DNA of 64,000 bases, from the NCBI RefSeq assembly GCF_031326345.1, contig NZ_CP133671.1, positions 5,580,001 through 5,644,000 on the forward strand. Reading direction: 5' to 3'. The stretch comes from Aureispira sp. CCB-E (GTDB taxonomy: Bacteria; Bacteroidota; Bacteroidia; Chitinophagales; Saprospiraceae). The position numbers and the translations under genes were made by a program. Every line of letters starts with the position of its first letter. The stretch's first letter is position 1. Positions 8,525-16,914 of this stretch are shown in pieces. The notes beneath the pieces were generated by a model. That model had not been told where the DNA came from and did no database searches. It saw only the letters and a list, made by a program, of their open reading frames with translations.

Positions 8525-10417
8525 ATGCAATTCTATTTAATTTTATGGTGTTTACTTTTCTTGAGTACTCCTATTATGGCACAACAAGACAGTACCATCT
8601 TAACCGATCATAGTGATACGATTATTCTTGAAAAAAGTCGCTTGCCCGACTTTGGGCTAGGACACAATACCAAACACTTAGGCAAAGAAGTTTTAAGTAC
8701 TTATAGTAGTCGAAATTTAGCGCAAGTACTTCAATTAGAGAGTACTTTTTTTGTCAAAAACTATGGCCCAAGTGGTATTAGCAGCCTATCTGGACGAGGT
8801 GGTGGTGCTAGCCATACCGCTGTTTTATGGGAAGGCTTTAACATCCAAAGCCCCATGTTGGGTCAAGCTGATATTTCCTTACTTCCTGCTGTTTTTGTAG
8901 ACTATGTAGACATTCAGTATGGTGGCGAATCTGCCTTATTTGGCAATAGTTCTATTGGAGGCGCCTTGCACCTTGGAACCAATTCAAAATTTGGTAGAGG
9001 CTGGCATTTTGAAGGGAATTTGCACGGAGGTTCTTTTGAGGATATTGGCCAACAATTCAACTTAAGTTACAGCAATCATTGGTATTCGGGCAGTATTCGT
9101 TCTTTTTATCATAATGCTAAAAACAATTATCTATTTAAAGATATTAATGCCTTTGGTTTTCCTAAGCCTATCAAAGAGCAAACCAACGCTCGTTTGCAAC
9201 AATGGGGGATTTTGCAAGAGCACAATGTCAAGTTTAAGAAGCATCAATTGGGAATCAAAGCGTGGTATCAAGACAGCAAACGTCAAATTCCTCCCCCTTT
9301 ATTATTGAGCAGTAGTAATGATTTTCAAAAAGATGAAGCATTGCGATTGGTTGCTCATTGGAAAACCTATTTTGATACGCAAGTTTGGAAAGCTCGATCC
9401 GCCCTATTCTTAGAATCCCTGCATTTTCAAAGTGATGCTGTTAACTCCTTGAGTAAGATATTAAGTTCTATTTCTGAAATTGAAAATAAATGGTATTTAA
9501 ACAATTTACACCACTTCAATTTTGGCTTGAACTACAGCTTTTTTAAAGCCAGTTCTGGAGGCTATACTCAAGATCCTCAACAACACCGACTCGCTCTTTT
9601 TGGTGCGTATAAGTTTACAAGCGCCCAAAAGAAATGGGCAGGCACGTTTTCTATAAGAGAAGAGTTGGTCAATAACAATCTAATTACACCAGCAGCATCC
9701 TTAGGAGGCACCTGGAATTTTTACAAAAAGTTCCGACTAAACTTACACTTATCCCATAACTACCGTTTGCCTACTTTTAATGACTTATATTGGAACACAT
9801 TAGGAAATAGCAACCTAAAACCTGAATATAGTTGGAATAGTGAATTGGGGCTTTGTCTACCATTTTGGTTCAAACAGTTTCATATTGAAACAACGATAAC
9901 TGGATTTTGTAATTTGGTAAACGATTGGATTTTATGGTCTCCCAATACAGCGGGCTTGTGGCGACCAAGTAACGTTGAACAAGTTTGGGCACGAGGAATG
10001 GAATTAAATGTGCAAGGAAAATTTCATTGGAAACAATGGCAATTCAAAGCGGCCGCTAATTACGCATTTACACAAAGCACTCGTACCAAAGGCTCTGAAC
10101 AATCTACCATTGGCAAACAGCTTATTTATACCCCAGCACACAATGCCAATATACGACTACAAGTTCAATACCGTCAAACCAGTTTGTTGTATCAGCATAG
10201 CGTAACGTCCTTGCGGTATATTGATAATGCTAATACAGAAATATTACCTCTATTCCACGTTGGGTATCTGCGCTTGAATCAACGTTTTAGTTTTAAAAAC
10301 ACTTCTGCAAATCTTTACTTACAAATCAATAACTTATTTGGAGAAGATTATCAAGTTGTTAGCAACCGAGCAATGCCTTGGCAACAATTTGAACTGGGAA
10401 TCGGAGTTCGATTATAG
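8525..10417 (+). CDS. TonB-dependent outer-membrane receptor
   Basis: 630 residues: signal peptide (ending PIMAQQ near residue 20), a plug domain at about 40-155 with the typical S-G-R-G-G-G-A-S-H-T-A-V-L-W-E-G and Y-V-D-I-Q-Y-G-G phrases, and a beta-barrel ending in aromatic and hydrophobic residues (FELGIGVRL). It imports a ligand across the outer membrane using TonB. The overall length and the lack of a carboxypeptidase-like N-terminal domain resemble BtuB/siderophore-type receptors more than SusC. The ligand is not evident. The 114-bp gap upstream is too short for a cobalamin riboswitch. Confidence 0.9.
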   Translation: MQFYLILWCLLFLSTPIMAQQDSTILTDHSDTIILEKSRLPDFGLGHNTKHLGKEVLSTYSSRNLAQVLQLESTFFVKNYGPSGISSLSGRGGGASHTAVLWEGFNIQSPMLGQADISLLPAVFVDYVDIQYGGESALFGNSSIGGALHLGTNSKFGRGWHFEGNLHGGSFEDIGQQFNLSYSNHWYSGSIRSFYHNAKNNYLFKDINAFGFPKPIKEQTNARLQQWGILQEHNVKFKKHQLGIKAWYQDSKRQIPPPLLLSSSNDFQKDEALRLVAHWKTYFDTQVWKARSALFLESLHFQSDAVNSLSKILSSISEIENKWYLNNLHHFNFGLNYSFFKASSGGYTQDPQQHRLALFGAYKFTSAQKKWAGTFSIREELVNNNLITPAASLGGTWNFYKKFRLNLHLSHNYRLPTFNDLYWNTLGNSNLKPEYSWNSELGLCLPFWFKQFHIETTITGFCNLVNDWILWSPNTAGLWRPSNVEQVWARGMELNVQGKFHWKQWQFKAAANYAFTQSTRTKGSEQSTIGKQLIYTPAHNANIRLQVQYRQTSLLYQHSVTSLRYIDNANTEILPLFHVGYLRLNQRFSFKNTSANLYLQINNLFGEDYQVVSNRAMPWQQFELGIGVRL

Positions 10418-10435
10418 TTTAACTTAAAACAAAAA

Positions 10436-10462
10436 ACTCTCAAGAAACAATTTCTTGAGAGT
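10436..10462. terminator. bidirectional hairpin terminator
   Basis: Perfect 12-bp stem (actctcaagaaa / tttcttgagagt) with a 3-nt loop, preceded by an A-run. It sits between convergent genes, the TonB receptor on plus and the lipoprotein on minus, so it can serve both. Confidence 0.8.
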
Positions 10463-10514
10463 CATTCAATCTGTTATTAAAGTCTTGCCTACAATATTCA
10501 TTCATGAAGAACAT

Positions 10515-11471
10515 CTATAGAGAATTGGGCAAGAACGCTTTATTTTTACGCAATGAAATTTTCACATACTCCTTAGCAGGAAATTTCAAATTTTTAGCGT
10601 TTGCTTTTTCTAGTTGTACAGAGGTTTTAATTTGAGCCAAGGAATACTCTTTAGAACCAGCTTTGTATACTCCTACCAAACGATTCAAAACATCACCCAT
10701 GATAGCCGAAAAGTCTTCTGCTGCTACCAAGTCTGCTTTTCCATCAATCTCCTCTACCGTATGACAAACAACGTCTAAGATAATTTCTCTTCTTTTTATT
10801 TTGTTTTGGACATCTTGTGGTAGATTTGTCCACCAATATTGCAATGTTTTGATATTGTCATTGGTAACATTTTTTTCTCTTAGAAAAATATCTGCTGTAA
10901 ACTCTTGCAATTTTACAGGAACTTGTTTTACCAAACGAATATTGGTTGCATGTTCGCCTTCTTGTGGATTTTTTTGACCATCAATCAGGGTTGTACTAAC
11001 AGTATATTTCATTTCTGTTTCAGAACCAATAATTTGTTCCAAAGCTTCACCTGTATTTTCTATTTGTGAGTCATTTAATTGAGGGTTAATATCCTTTTTA
11101 TCGTTTGTACGAATATTAGATACCACTTCAATATCTATTTCGTTTGATTTAATCTGAGATTGAACAGGTTTAGGCAAACTATCCCACCAAGATTCTAATT
11201 CTTTGACATTAGCGTCGGACAATTTGGCTTCTTTTTGTTCATTTTTGGCACGAATCAAACGAATTTCGTGTTCTTGAATTGGCACAGAAATCGTCATTTC
11301 TTCGTCTATAGCAGTTGTTGAAGAAGTAGTATTCAGTGCTAAGTTTTCATTGTTAACAATAGCGCTATCGTCATCATTAGCAGCAACTGGTGCAGCATCA
11401 TTGGCACATCCAGTTAGCAAAATTGCTACAAAGGAAGTTAAGATGATGTTATATATAAATGTGTCTTTCAT
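10515..11471 (-). CDS. lipoprotein with two internal repeats, unknown function
   Basis: 318 residues with a lipoprotein signal (LLTGC, Cys near residue 22). Two diverged repeats of roughly 120 residues follow. Each contains L-x-x-W-W-x-x-L-P-x-x-V-Q-x-x-I-K (first near 90-107, second near 213-230) and then an acidic beta-rich stretch. No known domain is recognised. The gene lies 51 bp downstream of the membrane-anchored subtilisin on the same strand, so the two are probably cotranscribed. It may be a substrate, partner or inhibitor of that protease, but this is inference only. Confidence 0.75.
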   Translation of the reverse strand: MKDTFIYNIILTSFVAILLTGCANDAAPVAANDDDSAIVNNENLALNTTSSTTAIDEEMTISVPIQEHEIRLIRAKNEQKEAKLSDANVKELESWWDSLPKPVQSQIKSNEIDIEVVSNIRTNDKKDINPQLNDSQIENTGEALEQIIGSETEMKYTVSTTLIDGQKNPQEGEHATNIRLVKQVPVKLQEFTADIFLREKNVTNDNIKTLQYWWTNLPQDVQNKIKRREIILDVVCHTVEEIDGKADLVAAEDFSAIMGDVLNRLVGVYKAGSKEYSLAQIKTSVQLEKANAKNLKFPAKEYVKISLRKNKAFLPNSL

Positions 11472-11522
11472 AATTTCTTATTAATCATTACCAATAATAC
11501 AGCAAAAATATTGCCAAAAACA

Positions 11523-13079
11523 CTATTTCTTTAACAAACTTTTAACGGCATTTGCAGGATGAATTAACGCACCTGTAACTTTAGTATTACGAGTCTCTAG
11601 ACCTGTTTGTTTCAATATTTTATAGGCTTCTTCGGTTGTTAACTTAGGTTGAATAGATTTCATAAGCCCCAACAACCCCGCCACATAGGGAGTCGCCATA
11701 GAAGTTCCATTAAAATATTCGTATTTATTATTTGGAATAGTAGAGTAAATATCTACTCCTGGAGCTGCGATTCCCATTTTTAGACCGCTAACATCATTAC
11801 TGAATACTGCTTTATCCAAATCTGGTGCTAATGCTGCTACTGTAATCACTCCATCGACAGAAGCAGGTGCTCGTTTTCTGGCATCTATATTTTCATTTCC
11901 AGCAGCCACTACTACAATACCTCCCTTTTTGTTCGCATACTTGACAGCCTGTTTGTATGCTCTTTGAGATTGCGCTGTAGCAGGTCCACCAAGAGACATT
12001 GACAAAACATCTGCCCCATTATCCGCCGCCAATAACATTCCATTAATGATTGTTCGTTGTGTTGTATTGCCATATTTGCCAAATACTTTTACACTAGTTA
12101 CCTCTACAAAATCGCCTGTTGGTGCAAACGAAGCGATTCCTATACCATTGTTGGAAACAGCCGCTGCAATCCCTGCACAATGCGTTCCGTGTCCATGAGG
12201 ATCCGTATTATGATCGGTCGAAATAGATACAAAGCTGCTGTTTAAATCTTCGTGTTTTGCGTCTACCCCTGTATCAATGATTGCAATTTTTGCTTTTTTC
12301 TTAGGTTGTATTTTTTGCGTTGCCAATAATTCATACAATGCCTCTACATCCATGGCTTCATGTCCCCAAACTTTTTCTACATCTGGATCATTTGCTGTAT
12401 ATTTCTTTTTCTTGCGAGCCAGCACATCTTTAGCAATACTTTCTGAAGGATCCAACGATAACACTTCATTCGCTTCAATATGATCAATTAAATTACTCGC
12501 TTTAAACGTAGCAACAATCGCATCGTAATGTGCAATTTGATTGGTTGGGATATTAACTGCATAATAATCGTCCAAGTCTGTGCTTGCGCCATCTTTAAGA
12601 GCAAAAGCAGGCTCTAGCTTTAGCTGATATTGATCAATAATAGTTTGTAATTCGGACAATTGATGACCATTACTAACTTCTACCAACAACTCATTGTCAG
12701 GGTCTAAACCATCTATATTAGTAGAAGTTGATGTTGTCTGTTCCAAAGCATCTGACTCGGCAAATGGGAACCAATCAATTCCTCTTACACCACAATAGTA
12801 TCCTATGGTCATTAAAATCAACATAGGAATAAAAATAATCTTGCTGCTACTAAAAGTATTTAGAAAAAAGCCTGCTCCAAACAGAAAGACAATGTTGATC
12901 GCAAGTGTTGACCAAGAAACAACTCCTGGCATTAGCAACGCCATTCCCAAATAAAGTCCAAACGAACTTAAGAATAGCTTTCCAAAAATTCCTCGTATCT
13001 CATTGTTTTCTTTAAACAGAAACCAAAAAGCCAAAGAAACAAAAGAAGCCAAAAATATAATTAATGTGAGCATACTCAT
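11523..13079 (-). CDS. membrane-anchored subtilisin-like serine protease (S8)
   Basis: 518 residues in three parts. Residues 1-98 form about four membrane helices. Residues about 130-210 look like an I9-type inhibitory propeptide. Residues about 262-515 are a full S8 domain with Asp269 (IIDTGVD), His297 (GHGTH), oxyanion Asn395 (AAGNEN) and Ser460 (NGTSMATP). The catalytic triad is intact. A multi-helix N-terminal anchor is unusual, since most bacterial subtilisins carry a cleavable signal peptide. Which side of the membrane carries the protease cannot be settled by eye. Confidence 0.9.
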   Translation of the reverse strand: MSMLTLIIFLASFVSLAFWFLFKENNEIRGIFGKLFLSSFGLYLGMALLMPGVVSWSTLAINIVFLFGAGFFLNTFSSSKIIFIPMLILMTIGYYCGVRGIDWFPFAESDALEQTTSTSTNIDGLDPDNELLVEVSNGHQLSELQTIIDQYQLKLEPAFALKDGASTDLDDYYAVNIPTNQIAHYDAIVATFKASNLIDHIEANEVLSLDPSESIAKDVLARKKKKYTANDPDVEKVWGHEAMDVEALYELLATQKIQPKKKAKIAIIDTGVDAKHEDLNSSFVSISTDHNTDPHGHGTHCAGIAAAVSNNGIGIASFAPTGDFVEVTSVKVFGKYGNTTQRTIINGMLLAADNGADVLSMSLGGPATAQSQRAYKQAVKYANKKGGIVVVAAGNENIDARKRAPASVDGVITVAALAPDLDKAVFSNDVSGLKMGIAAPGVDIYSTIPNNKYEYFNGTSMATPYVAGLLGLMKSIQPKLTTEEAYKILKQTGLETRNTKVTGALIHPANAVKSLLKK

Positions 13080-13177
13080 CCTATTGTGTTATCTATTTCT
13101 TTAATTAATGCCCTTTTTATCAAAAGGTTACCTTTTTTGTAGTTCTTACAGTTGTTTGAACATAGTCATAAATAATA

Positions 13178-13199
13178 CTTCGTTGATTTTTTAACGAAG
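13178..13199 (-). terminator. hairpin, possible terminator of the 71-residue ORF
   Basis: On the minus strand, 7-bp stem cttcgtt/aacgaag with an A-rich loop, followed by an AT-rich stretch. It lies 26 bp after the stop of the 71-residue gene and before the subtilisin start. The stem resembles the end sequence of the family A repeat, so it could instead be a repeat remnant. Confidence 0.4.
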
Positions 13200-13224
13200 C
13201 AATCCATAAAAGTGGTTGCACTTT

Positions 13225-13440
13225 TTACATTATATTAAACTCCAAAATTTTTATAGTAGTTCCCCACATAAAAATTGAAATACCTCCAGCTACTTTTTTT
13301 GCTTCTACCACTACCTTTAAGCCATCTTTTTGCAATGCTTTAGGCATTTCTTGCGGTTTCCACTTATTGCCATTCTCATCTATAATTCCCCAAAAACCAC
13401 CCGATAAATTCTGATGTGTTACAGTTCCTTTTATTTTCAT
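13225..13440 (-). CDS. small hypothetical protein (71 aa)
   Basis: 71 residues beginning MKIKGTVTHQNLSGGFWGIIDENG, with a pattern of short beta strands and glycines (GTV..., GGFWGIID, LKVVVEAKK, GISIFMWGTTIKI). This suggests a small OB-like or beta-barrel cytoplasmic protein. Bacteroidota encode comparable short proteins of unknown role. It has no signal peptide. An isolated ATG, sensible composition and a possible terminator after the stop support it as a real gene. Confidence 0.6.
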   Translation of the reverse strand: MKIKGTVTHQNLSGGFWGIIDENGNKWKPQEMPKALQKDGLKVVVEAKKVAGGISIFMWGTTIKILEFNIM

Positions 13441-13470
13441 GGAGTGTCTTTATTTGTTTGAGTGTGTTAA

Positions 13471-13500
13471 TTTGTTTATACTAATAATAACGTATATTTG
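13471..13500 (+). promoter_or_regulatory. Bacteroidota-type promoter for the CAP-domain gene
   Basis: TTTG at 13471-13474 and TATATTTG at 13493-13500, separated by 18 bp, match the TTTG / TAnnTTTG promoter pattern of this phylum. The ATG of the CAP gene follows 81 bp after the -7 box. This supports the start at 13582 over an upstream in-frame codon that overlaps the promoter. Confidence 0.6.
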
Positions 13501-13581
13501 CCACAATCTCGTTGTCCCTTATCCTATTTTTTTACCTTTTTCTACAAAAAGAAATCAAAATCCGATAAAAAACCATTTAAT

Positions 13582-14391
13582 ATGACCAATATTTCCGATT
13601 TAGAATTAGAAATTTTAGAATTAATCAACCAACACAGAGCAAGCCTAAACCTCACTCCACTCAGCATTCATCCCTCTATACAAAATTCTAGTTTTCAACA
13701 CTCTACCAACATAGCAAAAGAAAACATTCCCTTTGGTCATGAGGGATTTTCTGAACGTGCCAATACACTAGTTCAAGTGTTGAATGGTTCGGCTGCTGCC
13801 GAGAATGTAGCAATGGGACAACGGAGTGCTAAAGAAGTTGTAGACGGTTGGCTAAATAGCTCTGGACATCGCAATAATATTGAAGGAGACTTCAATTTAA
13901 CAGGTATTTCTATTGTTAAAAATTCTCAAAATGAAAATATTTTCACACAGCTTTTTATCAAAGCTCCTGTAACTAATTTAGACACCTTAGAACCTTCTCA
14001 AGAAGGAACCACAGATGTTAATTTAAACTACGCTATCTTAAAACTGATTAATAAACATCGATCAGGACAATATCTTCCCCCATTGCAAATCAATCCACAT
14101 ATACAAGCTATTGCCACACAACACGCACAAGCTATGGCTTCAGGAAAAATACCTTTTGGACACCAAGGTTTTGAAGATCGTGCCAAGCAACTACTAAGTA
14201 AGCTACATGGCTCTAGTGTAGCCGAAAATGTGGCATCTGGTCAAGAAAATGCGCCATCAATTGTCAATAGTTGGTTGGATAGCAGCAGCCATCGCAACAA
14301 TATTGAAGGAGATTTTAATCTAACTGGCATTGGAATAGCTAAAAGTGAGACCCAAAAAGTGTTTTATTGTCAAATTTTGATAAAAAAATAA
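13582..14391 (+). CDS. tandem CAP/SCP-domain protein
   Basis: 269 residues made of two CAP (SCP/PR-1) domains in tandem, about residues 5-130 and 150-268. Each has the family blocks ILELINQHR or ILKLINKHR, F-G-H-x-G-F-x-x-R-A, AENVA-x-G and W-L-x-S-S-x-H-R-N-N-I. The HRNNIEGDFNLTGI segment is identical in both halves, so duplication was recent or the segment is under strong constraint. CAP proteins bind lipids or peptides and are usually secreted, but from this ATG there is no signal peptide. An upstream in-frame reading starting inside the promoter region does not supply one either. Confidence 0.85.
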   Translation: MTNISDLELEILELINQHRASLNLTPLSIHPSIQNSSFQHSTNIAKENIPFGHEGFSERANTLVQVLNGSAAAENVAMGQRSAKEVVDGWLNSSGHRNNIEGDFNLTGISIVKNSQNENIFTQLFIKAPVTNLDTLEPSQEGTTDVNLNYAILKLINKHRSGQYLPPLQINPHIQAIATQHAQAMASGKIPFGHQGFEDRAKQLLSKLHGSSVAENVASGQENAPSIVNSWLDSSSHRNNIEGDFNLTGIGIAKSETQKVFYCQILIKK

Positions 14392-14392
14392 A

Positions 14393-14413
14393 AGCTACTC
14401 AAATTGAGTAGCT
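14393..14413 (+). terminator. hairpin terminator of the CAP gene
   Basis: Perfect 9-bp stem agctactca / tgagtagct with a 3-nt loop, directly after the stop codon and followed by a short T-rich stretch. Confidence 0.7.
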
Positions 14414-14462
14414 TATCTTTAGGTTTAGTTTATTTGTTTGTATTTTTAGCTATGATTATATG

Positions 14463-14549
14463 GGTAACCTAGGAACTTTTAGCACCTAAGTGCTAGGAAT
14501 ATTTCTTGTGTTTGGTAGCTCTTAATGCAGCTCTACCAACTTATGTTAC
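14463..14549. other. structured intergenic element (predicted three-way junction)
   Basis: Outer pairing ggtaac (near 14463) with gttacc (near 14549) encloses two perfect hairpins: tagcac/gtgcta and ttggtag/ctaccaa. On the minus strand the sequence agttggtagagc matches the common tRNA D-loop region, but there is no matching D-stem or T-loop. It could be a small RNA, a decayed tRNA or another repeat. Its function is unknown. Confidence 0.35.
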
Positions 14550-14582
14550 CGCTGTGTTAAAATAATTCTATTTTTTTCTTTT

Positions 14583-14744
14583 TAAGTAAGTGGACAGAAA
14601 AAAGTATAGTTAAAAATGTAATTGTTTTTAGTGCTGTTCAAAGAAAAGAATTGAAGTTTTAGCGGGCTAAAACGAGATTTTTTGATGAAGAACAGTGCAA
14701 AAAGAATTCTATTTTGCCTATAAATTTTTATGAACGATTACTTA
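14583..14744. mobile_element. MITE-like element, family B, long copy with central palindrome
   Basis: Ends taagtaagtggacagaaaaa and tgaacgattactta match the ends of the 62-63 bp elements at 28838 and 31679. Here about 100 extra bp sit in the middle, containing a long palindrome (outer arms near 14631-14640 and 14690-14698, inner perfect gttttagc/gctaaaac at 14656-14673). The right end overlaps the stop codon of the EamA gene. Confidence 0.6.
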
Positions 14745-15674
14745 TAACGTAGGTTTCACTTCCAAATCTTCTTCTTCTACCACTGCATCCTCAAACACCC
14801 CATTGGTTTGTGACACCAAGTATCCACCCAATAAAATAAGTATACCTGCTATAAGTAAACTCAAAGAGGAACTATTCCCATCCAGCAAAATCCCTATTAA
14901 AGCTGTAAAAAGAGGAGTGGTATAAATATAGGTGCTTACAATAGAAGCATCCAAAACTTTGAGCGCAAATGTATTTAACAAAAAGGTAATAAATGTAATA
15001 CAAATCAAAATAAACCCTAACGCAATCCAAACATTCGTATTAAATTCGCTCCATTCGATACTGGTCAAGCCCCATCCCCATACAGGAAACAGGTAGACCA
15101 TACCAAATGTAAACAACCACCTTAAAATTGTTAGGGGATGATATTTGAGCAACAAAGGGCGAATCAGTGTCAAATAAATAGCATATGCCCCAGCACTAGC
15201 TCCAACCATCATATTTCCTAATAATGGATTCTTAGCATCATTGACCAACCCTGTATCGCCCCAAATCAAAAAAACACCACCAATCGAAGCAATAAAAACG
15301 CCTACTAATTTTCCCACCTCTATCTCTCCCCTAGCAATAATGGCGAATAGTATCAAAAATAAAGGGGAAGTTAATGTCAGTAGTGATGCATTGATTGGAG
15401 TAGTTAATGCCAAACCTCCAAAAAACAAAACATTACTAATTGTAATTCCAAATAATGAACAAACAGCCAACAACAGCAAGTCTTTTCCATCTACTTTTTC
15501 TCGAACACTAATAAATTGAACTGTTCCAAAAATCAAAGCGGCAAAAATGGCACGCAACAAAGTTAGTTCAAATGGAGAAATGTACGCAGCGGCATCATTG
15601 GCAACAGTATAGCTACCTGCATATAACAAAGACTCTAATATGAGAAAAAAATGTGCTAAATATTCTTTTTTCAT
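14742..15674 (-). CDS. EamA/DMT-family membrane transporter
   Basis: 310 residues from the ATG at 15674. A TTG three codons earlier is possible but less likely. About ten membrane segments form two EamA repeats (about 5-140 and 155-290), with the family phrase F-E-L-T-L-L-R-A-I-F-A-A near the end of helix 2. DMT proteins export or exchange metabolites such as amino acids or nucleotides across the inner membrane. The substrate is unknown. The TAA stop lies inside the end of a MITE-like element, so the acidic C-terminal tail (VVEEEDLEVKPTL) may have been shaped by the insertion. Confidence 0.85.
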   Translation of the reverse strand: MKKEYLAHFFLILESLLYAGSYTVANDAAAYISPFELTLLRAIFAALIFGTVQFISVREKVDGKDLLLLAVCSLFGITISNVLFFGGLALTTPINASLLTLTSPLFLILFAIIARGEIEVGKLVGVFIASIGGVFLIWGDTGLVNDAKNPLLGNMMVGASAGAYAIYLTLIRPLLLKYHPLTILRWLFTFGMVYLFPVWGWGLTSIEWSEFNTNVWIALGFILICITFITFLLNTFALKVLDASIVSTYIYTTPLFTALIGILLDGNSSSLSLLIAGILILLGGYLVSQTNGVFEDAVVEEEDLEVKPTL

Positions 15675-16292
15675 CCGTTCCAATTTTTATTTATTTCTTG
15701 CTGTAACCAACTCTTATATAAACCTTTGCAGCAAAAAATGGGGATTCACTTTTAATTCATAATGAAGATACTATTTTTTGATTATTGGAGTCACATTTCA
15801 TCAAAAAAATAGCTTTAAATCCTCTATTCAGAATCTTTTTTAGCACCTAAGACTGAACACAGTTCTATTTTTATTGTTTTAATAGCACTACTTTGTGAAA
15901 AAATCACATCAGTTTGACCTATTATTAGACAAAGTGGTTGTTTGCAAAAAAGTCAAACCATCTCCCTACAAGATAGTTTGACCAAAGCAATAGCTAAAGA
16001 AGTATTTAGCTCATCATTTATACATTTATAATAATGCTGTGTCCCTAAAAGGTTACAAAAAACTTAGAAATGTGTCTTACAACTGAGCGGTACTTGTATC
16101 TTGGAAAGACTCTTTGAAAATCATCACTTGTTCTAACAAACGTAGGAACGATTTGTCAAAGAACGCTTTTTTTTTACTAACTTCGCTTTGGGGCAACTTA
16201 GCAATTCTGTATCTAATTTTTATTTATCAACAAAGCCTATACAGCAACAATTTGCAGATTGCCTTATTCGAATCATTAAAACTAAGAAAACA
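15675..16292. other. long intergenic region with alternating complementary heptamers
   Basis: This 618-bp region before yqgE contains gtttgac at 15912-15918, its complement gtcaaac at 15952-15958, and gtttgac again at 15976-15982. The middle copy can pair with either flank, giving two mutually exclusive hairpins. Short TTG-initiated readings on the plus strand (such as one at 16114) look spurious. Nothing else is recognised. Confidence 0.4.
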
Positions 16293-16853
16293 TTGAGCAG
16301 AAATAAAGAGGAAGAATTGAAATCTGGACAACTATTGGTGGCAGAACCTTTTTTGATGGATCCTAACTTCAAAAGAGGTGTCATTTTATTGTGCGATCAC
16401 CAACAGGATGGTTCTTTTGGTTTTATTTTAAACAAACCAATTGAAATGAATATCAATGACTTAATTTCAAGCTTCCCTGAATTTGAATCTGAAGTATACT
16501 ATGGCGGTCCTGTCCAAACTGACACCATTCATTATTTGCATACTAAGGGTGATTTACTGCCTAATAGTATCAAAGTACTTTCAGGCGTTTATTGGGGAGG
16601 TGATTTTGATCAACTCAAATCGTTTATTGAAATGGGGAAAATACAACCTAGAGACATTCGTTTCTTTGTTGGATATTCTGGTTGGTCAGCAGGACAACTA
16701 AGAGAAGAACAAAAAATATTATCTTGGATGACAGTAAATGGGCATATTGACTACGTATTTGGTGATAATAAGGAGCTTTGGAAAAACGTATTAGAAGAAC
16801 AAGGTGGCACCTACAGTATTATTGCTCAAATTCCTACTCCCATTCTCAACTAA
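16293..16853 (+). CDS. YqgE/AlgH family protein
   Basis: 186 residues from a TTG at 16293. The frame is open from another TTG at 16188, but the family is about 185 residues and normally has only a few residues before the block GQLLVAEPFLMDPNF, so the shorter form fits best. Conserved blocks follow: F-G-F-I-L-N-K-P, Y-Y-G-G-P-V-Q, and F-V-G-Y-S-G-W-S-A-G-Q-L. YqgE proteins are widespread and cytoplasmic, with no settled biochemical role. Both start options are non-ATG. Confidence 0.88.
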   Translation: MSRNKEEELKSGQLLVAEPFLMDPNFKRGVILLCDHQQDGSFGFILNKPIEMNINDLISSFPEFESEVYYGGPVQTDTIHYLHTKGDLLPNSIKVLSGVYWGGDFDQLKSFIEMGKIQPRDIRFFVGYSGWSAGQLREEQKILSWMTVNGHIDYVFGDNKELWKNVLEEQGGTYSIIAQIPTPILN

Positions 16854-16879
16854 CCCATCCACTATCTCCCTAAAAAAGA

Positions 16880-16914
16880 AAAAGCTATTTTGATATCGTA
16901 TCAAAATAGCTTTT
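16880..16914 (+). terminator. hairpin terminator after yqgE
   Basis: Perfect 16-bp stem (aaaagctattttgata / tatcaaaatagctttt) with a 3-nt loop, 26 bp after the yqgE stop. Confidence 0.85.

Noticed and set aside
14515-14549. tRNA gene on the minus strand
   Set aside because: Only a D-loop-like stretch matches. The D-stem, anticodon stem and T-loop are absent.
16114-16296. Short plus-strand frame upstream of yqgE
   Set aside because: It overlaps yqgE out of frame and has no recognisable domain.
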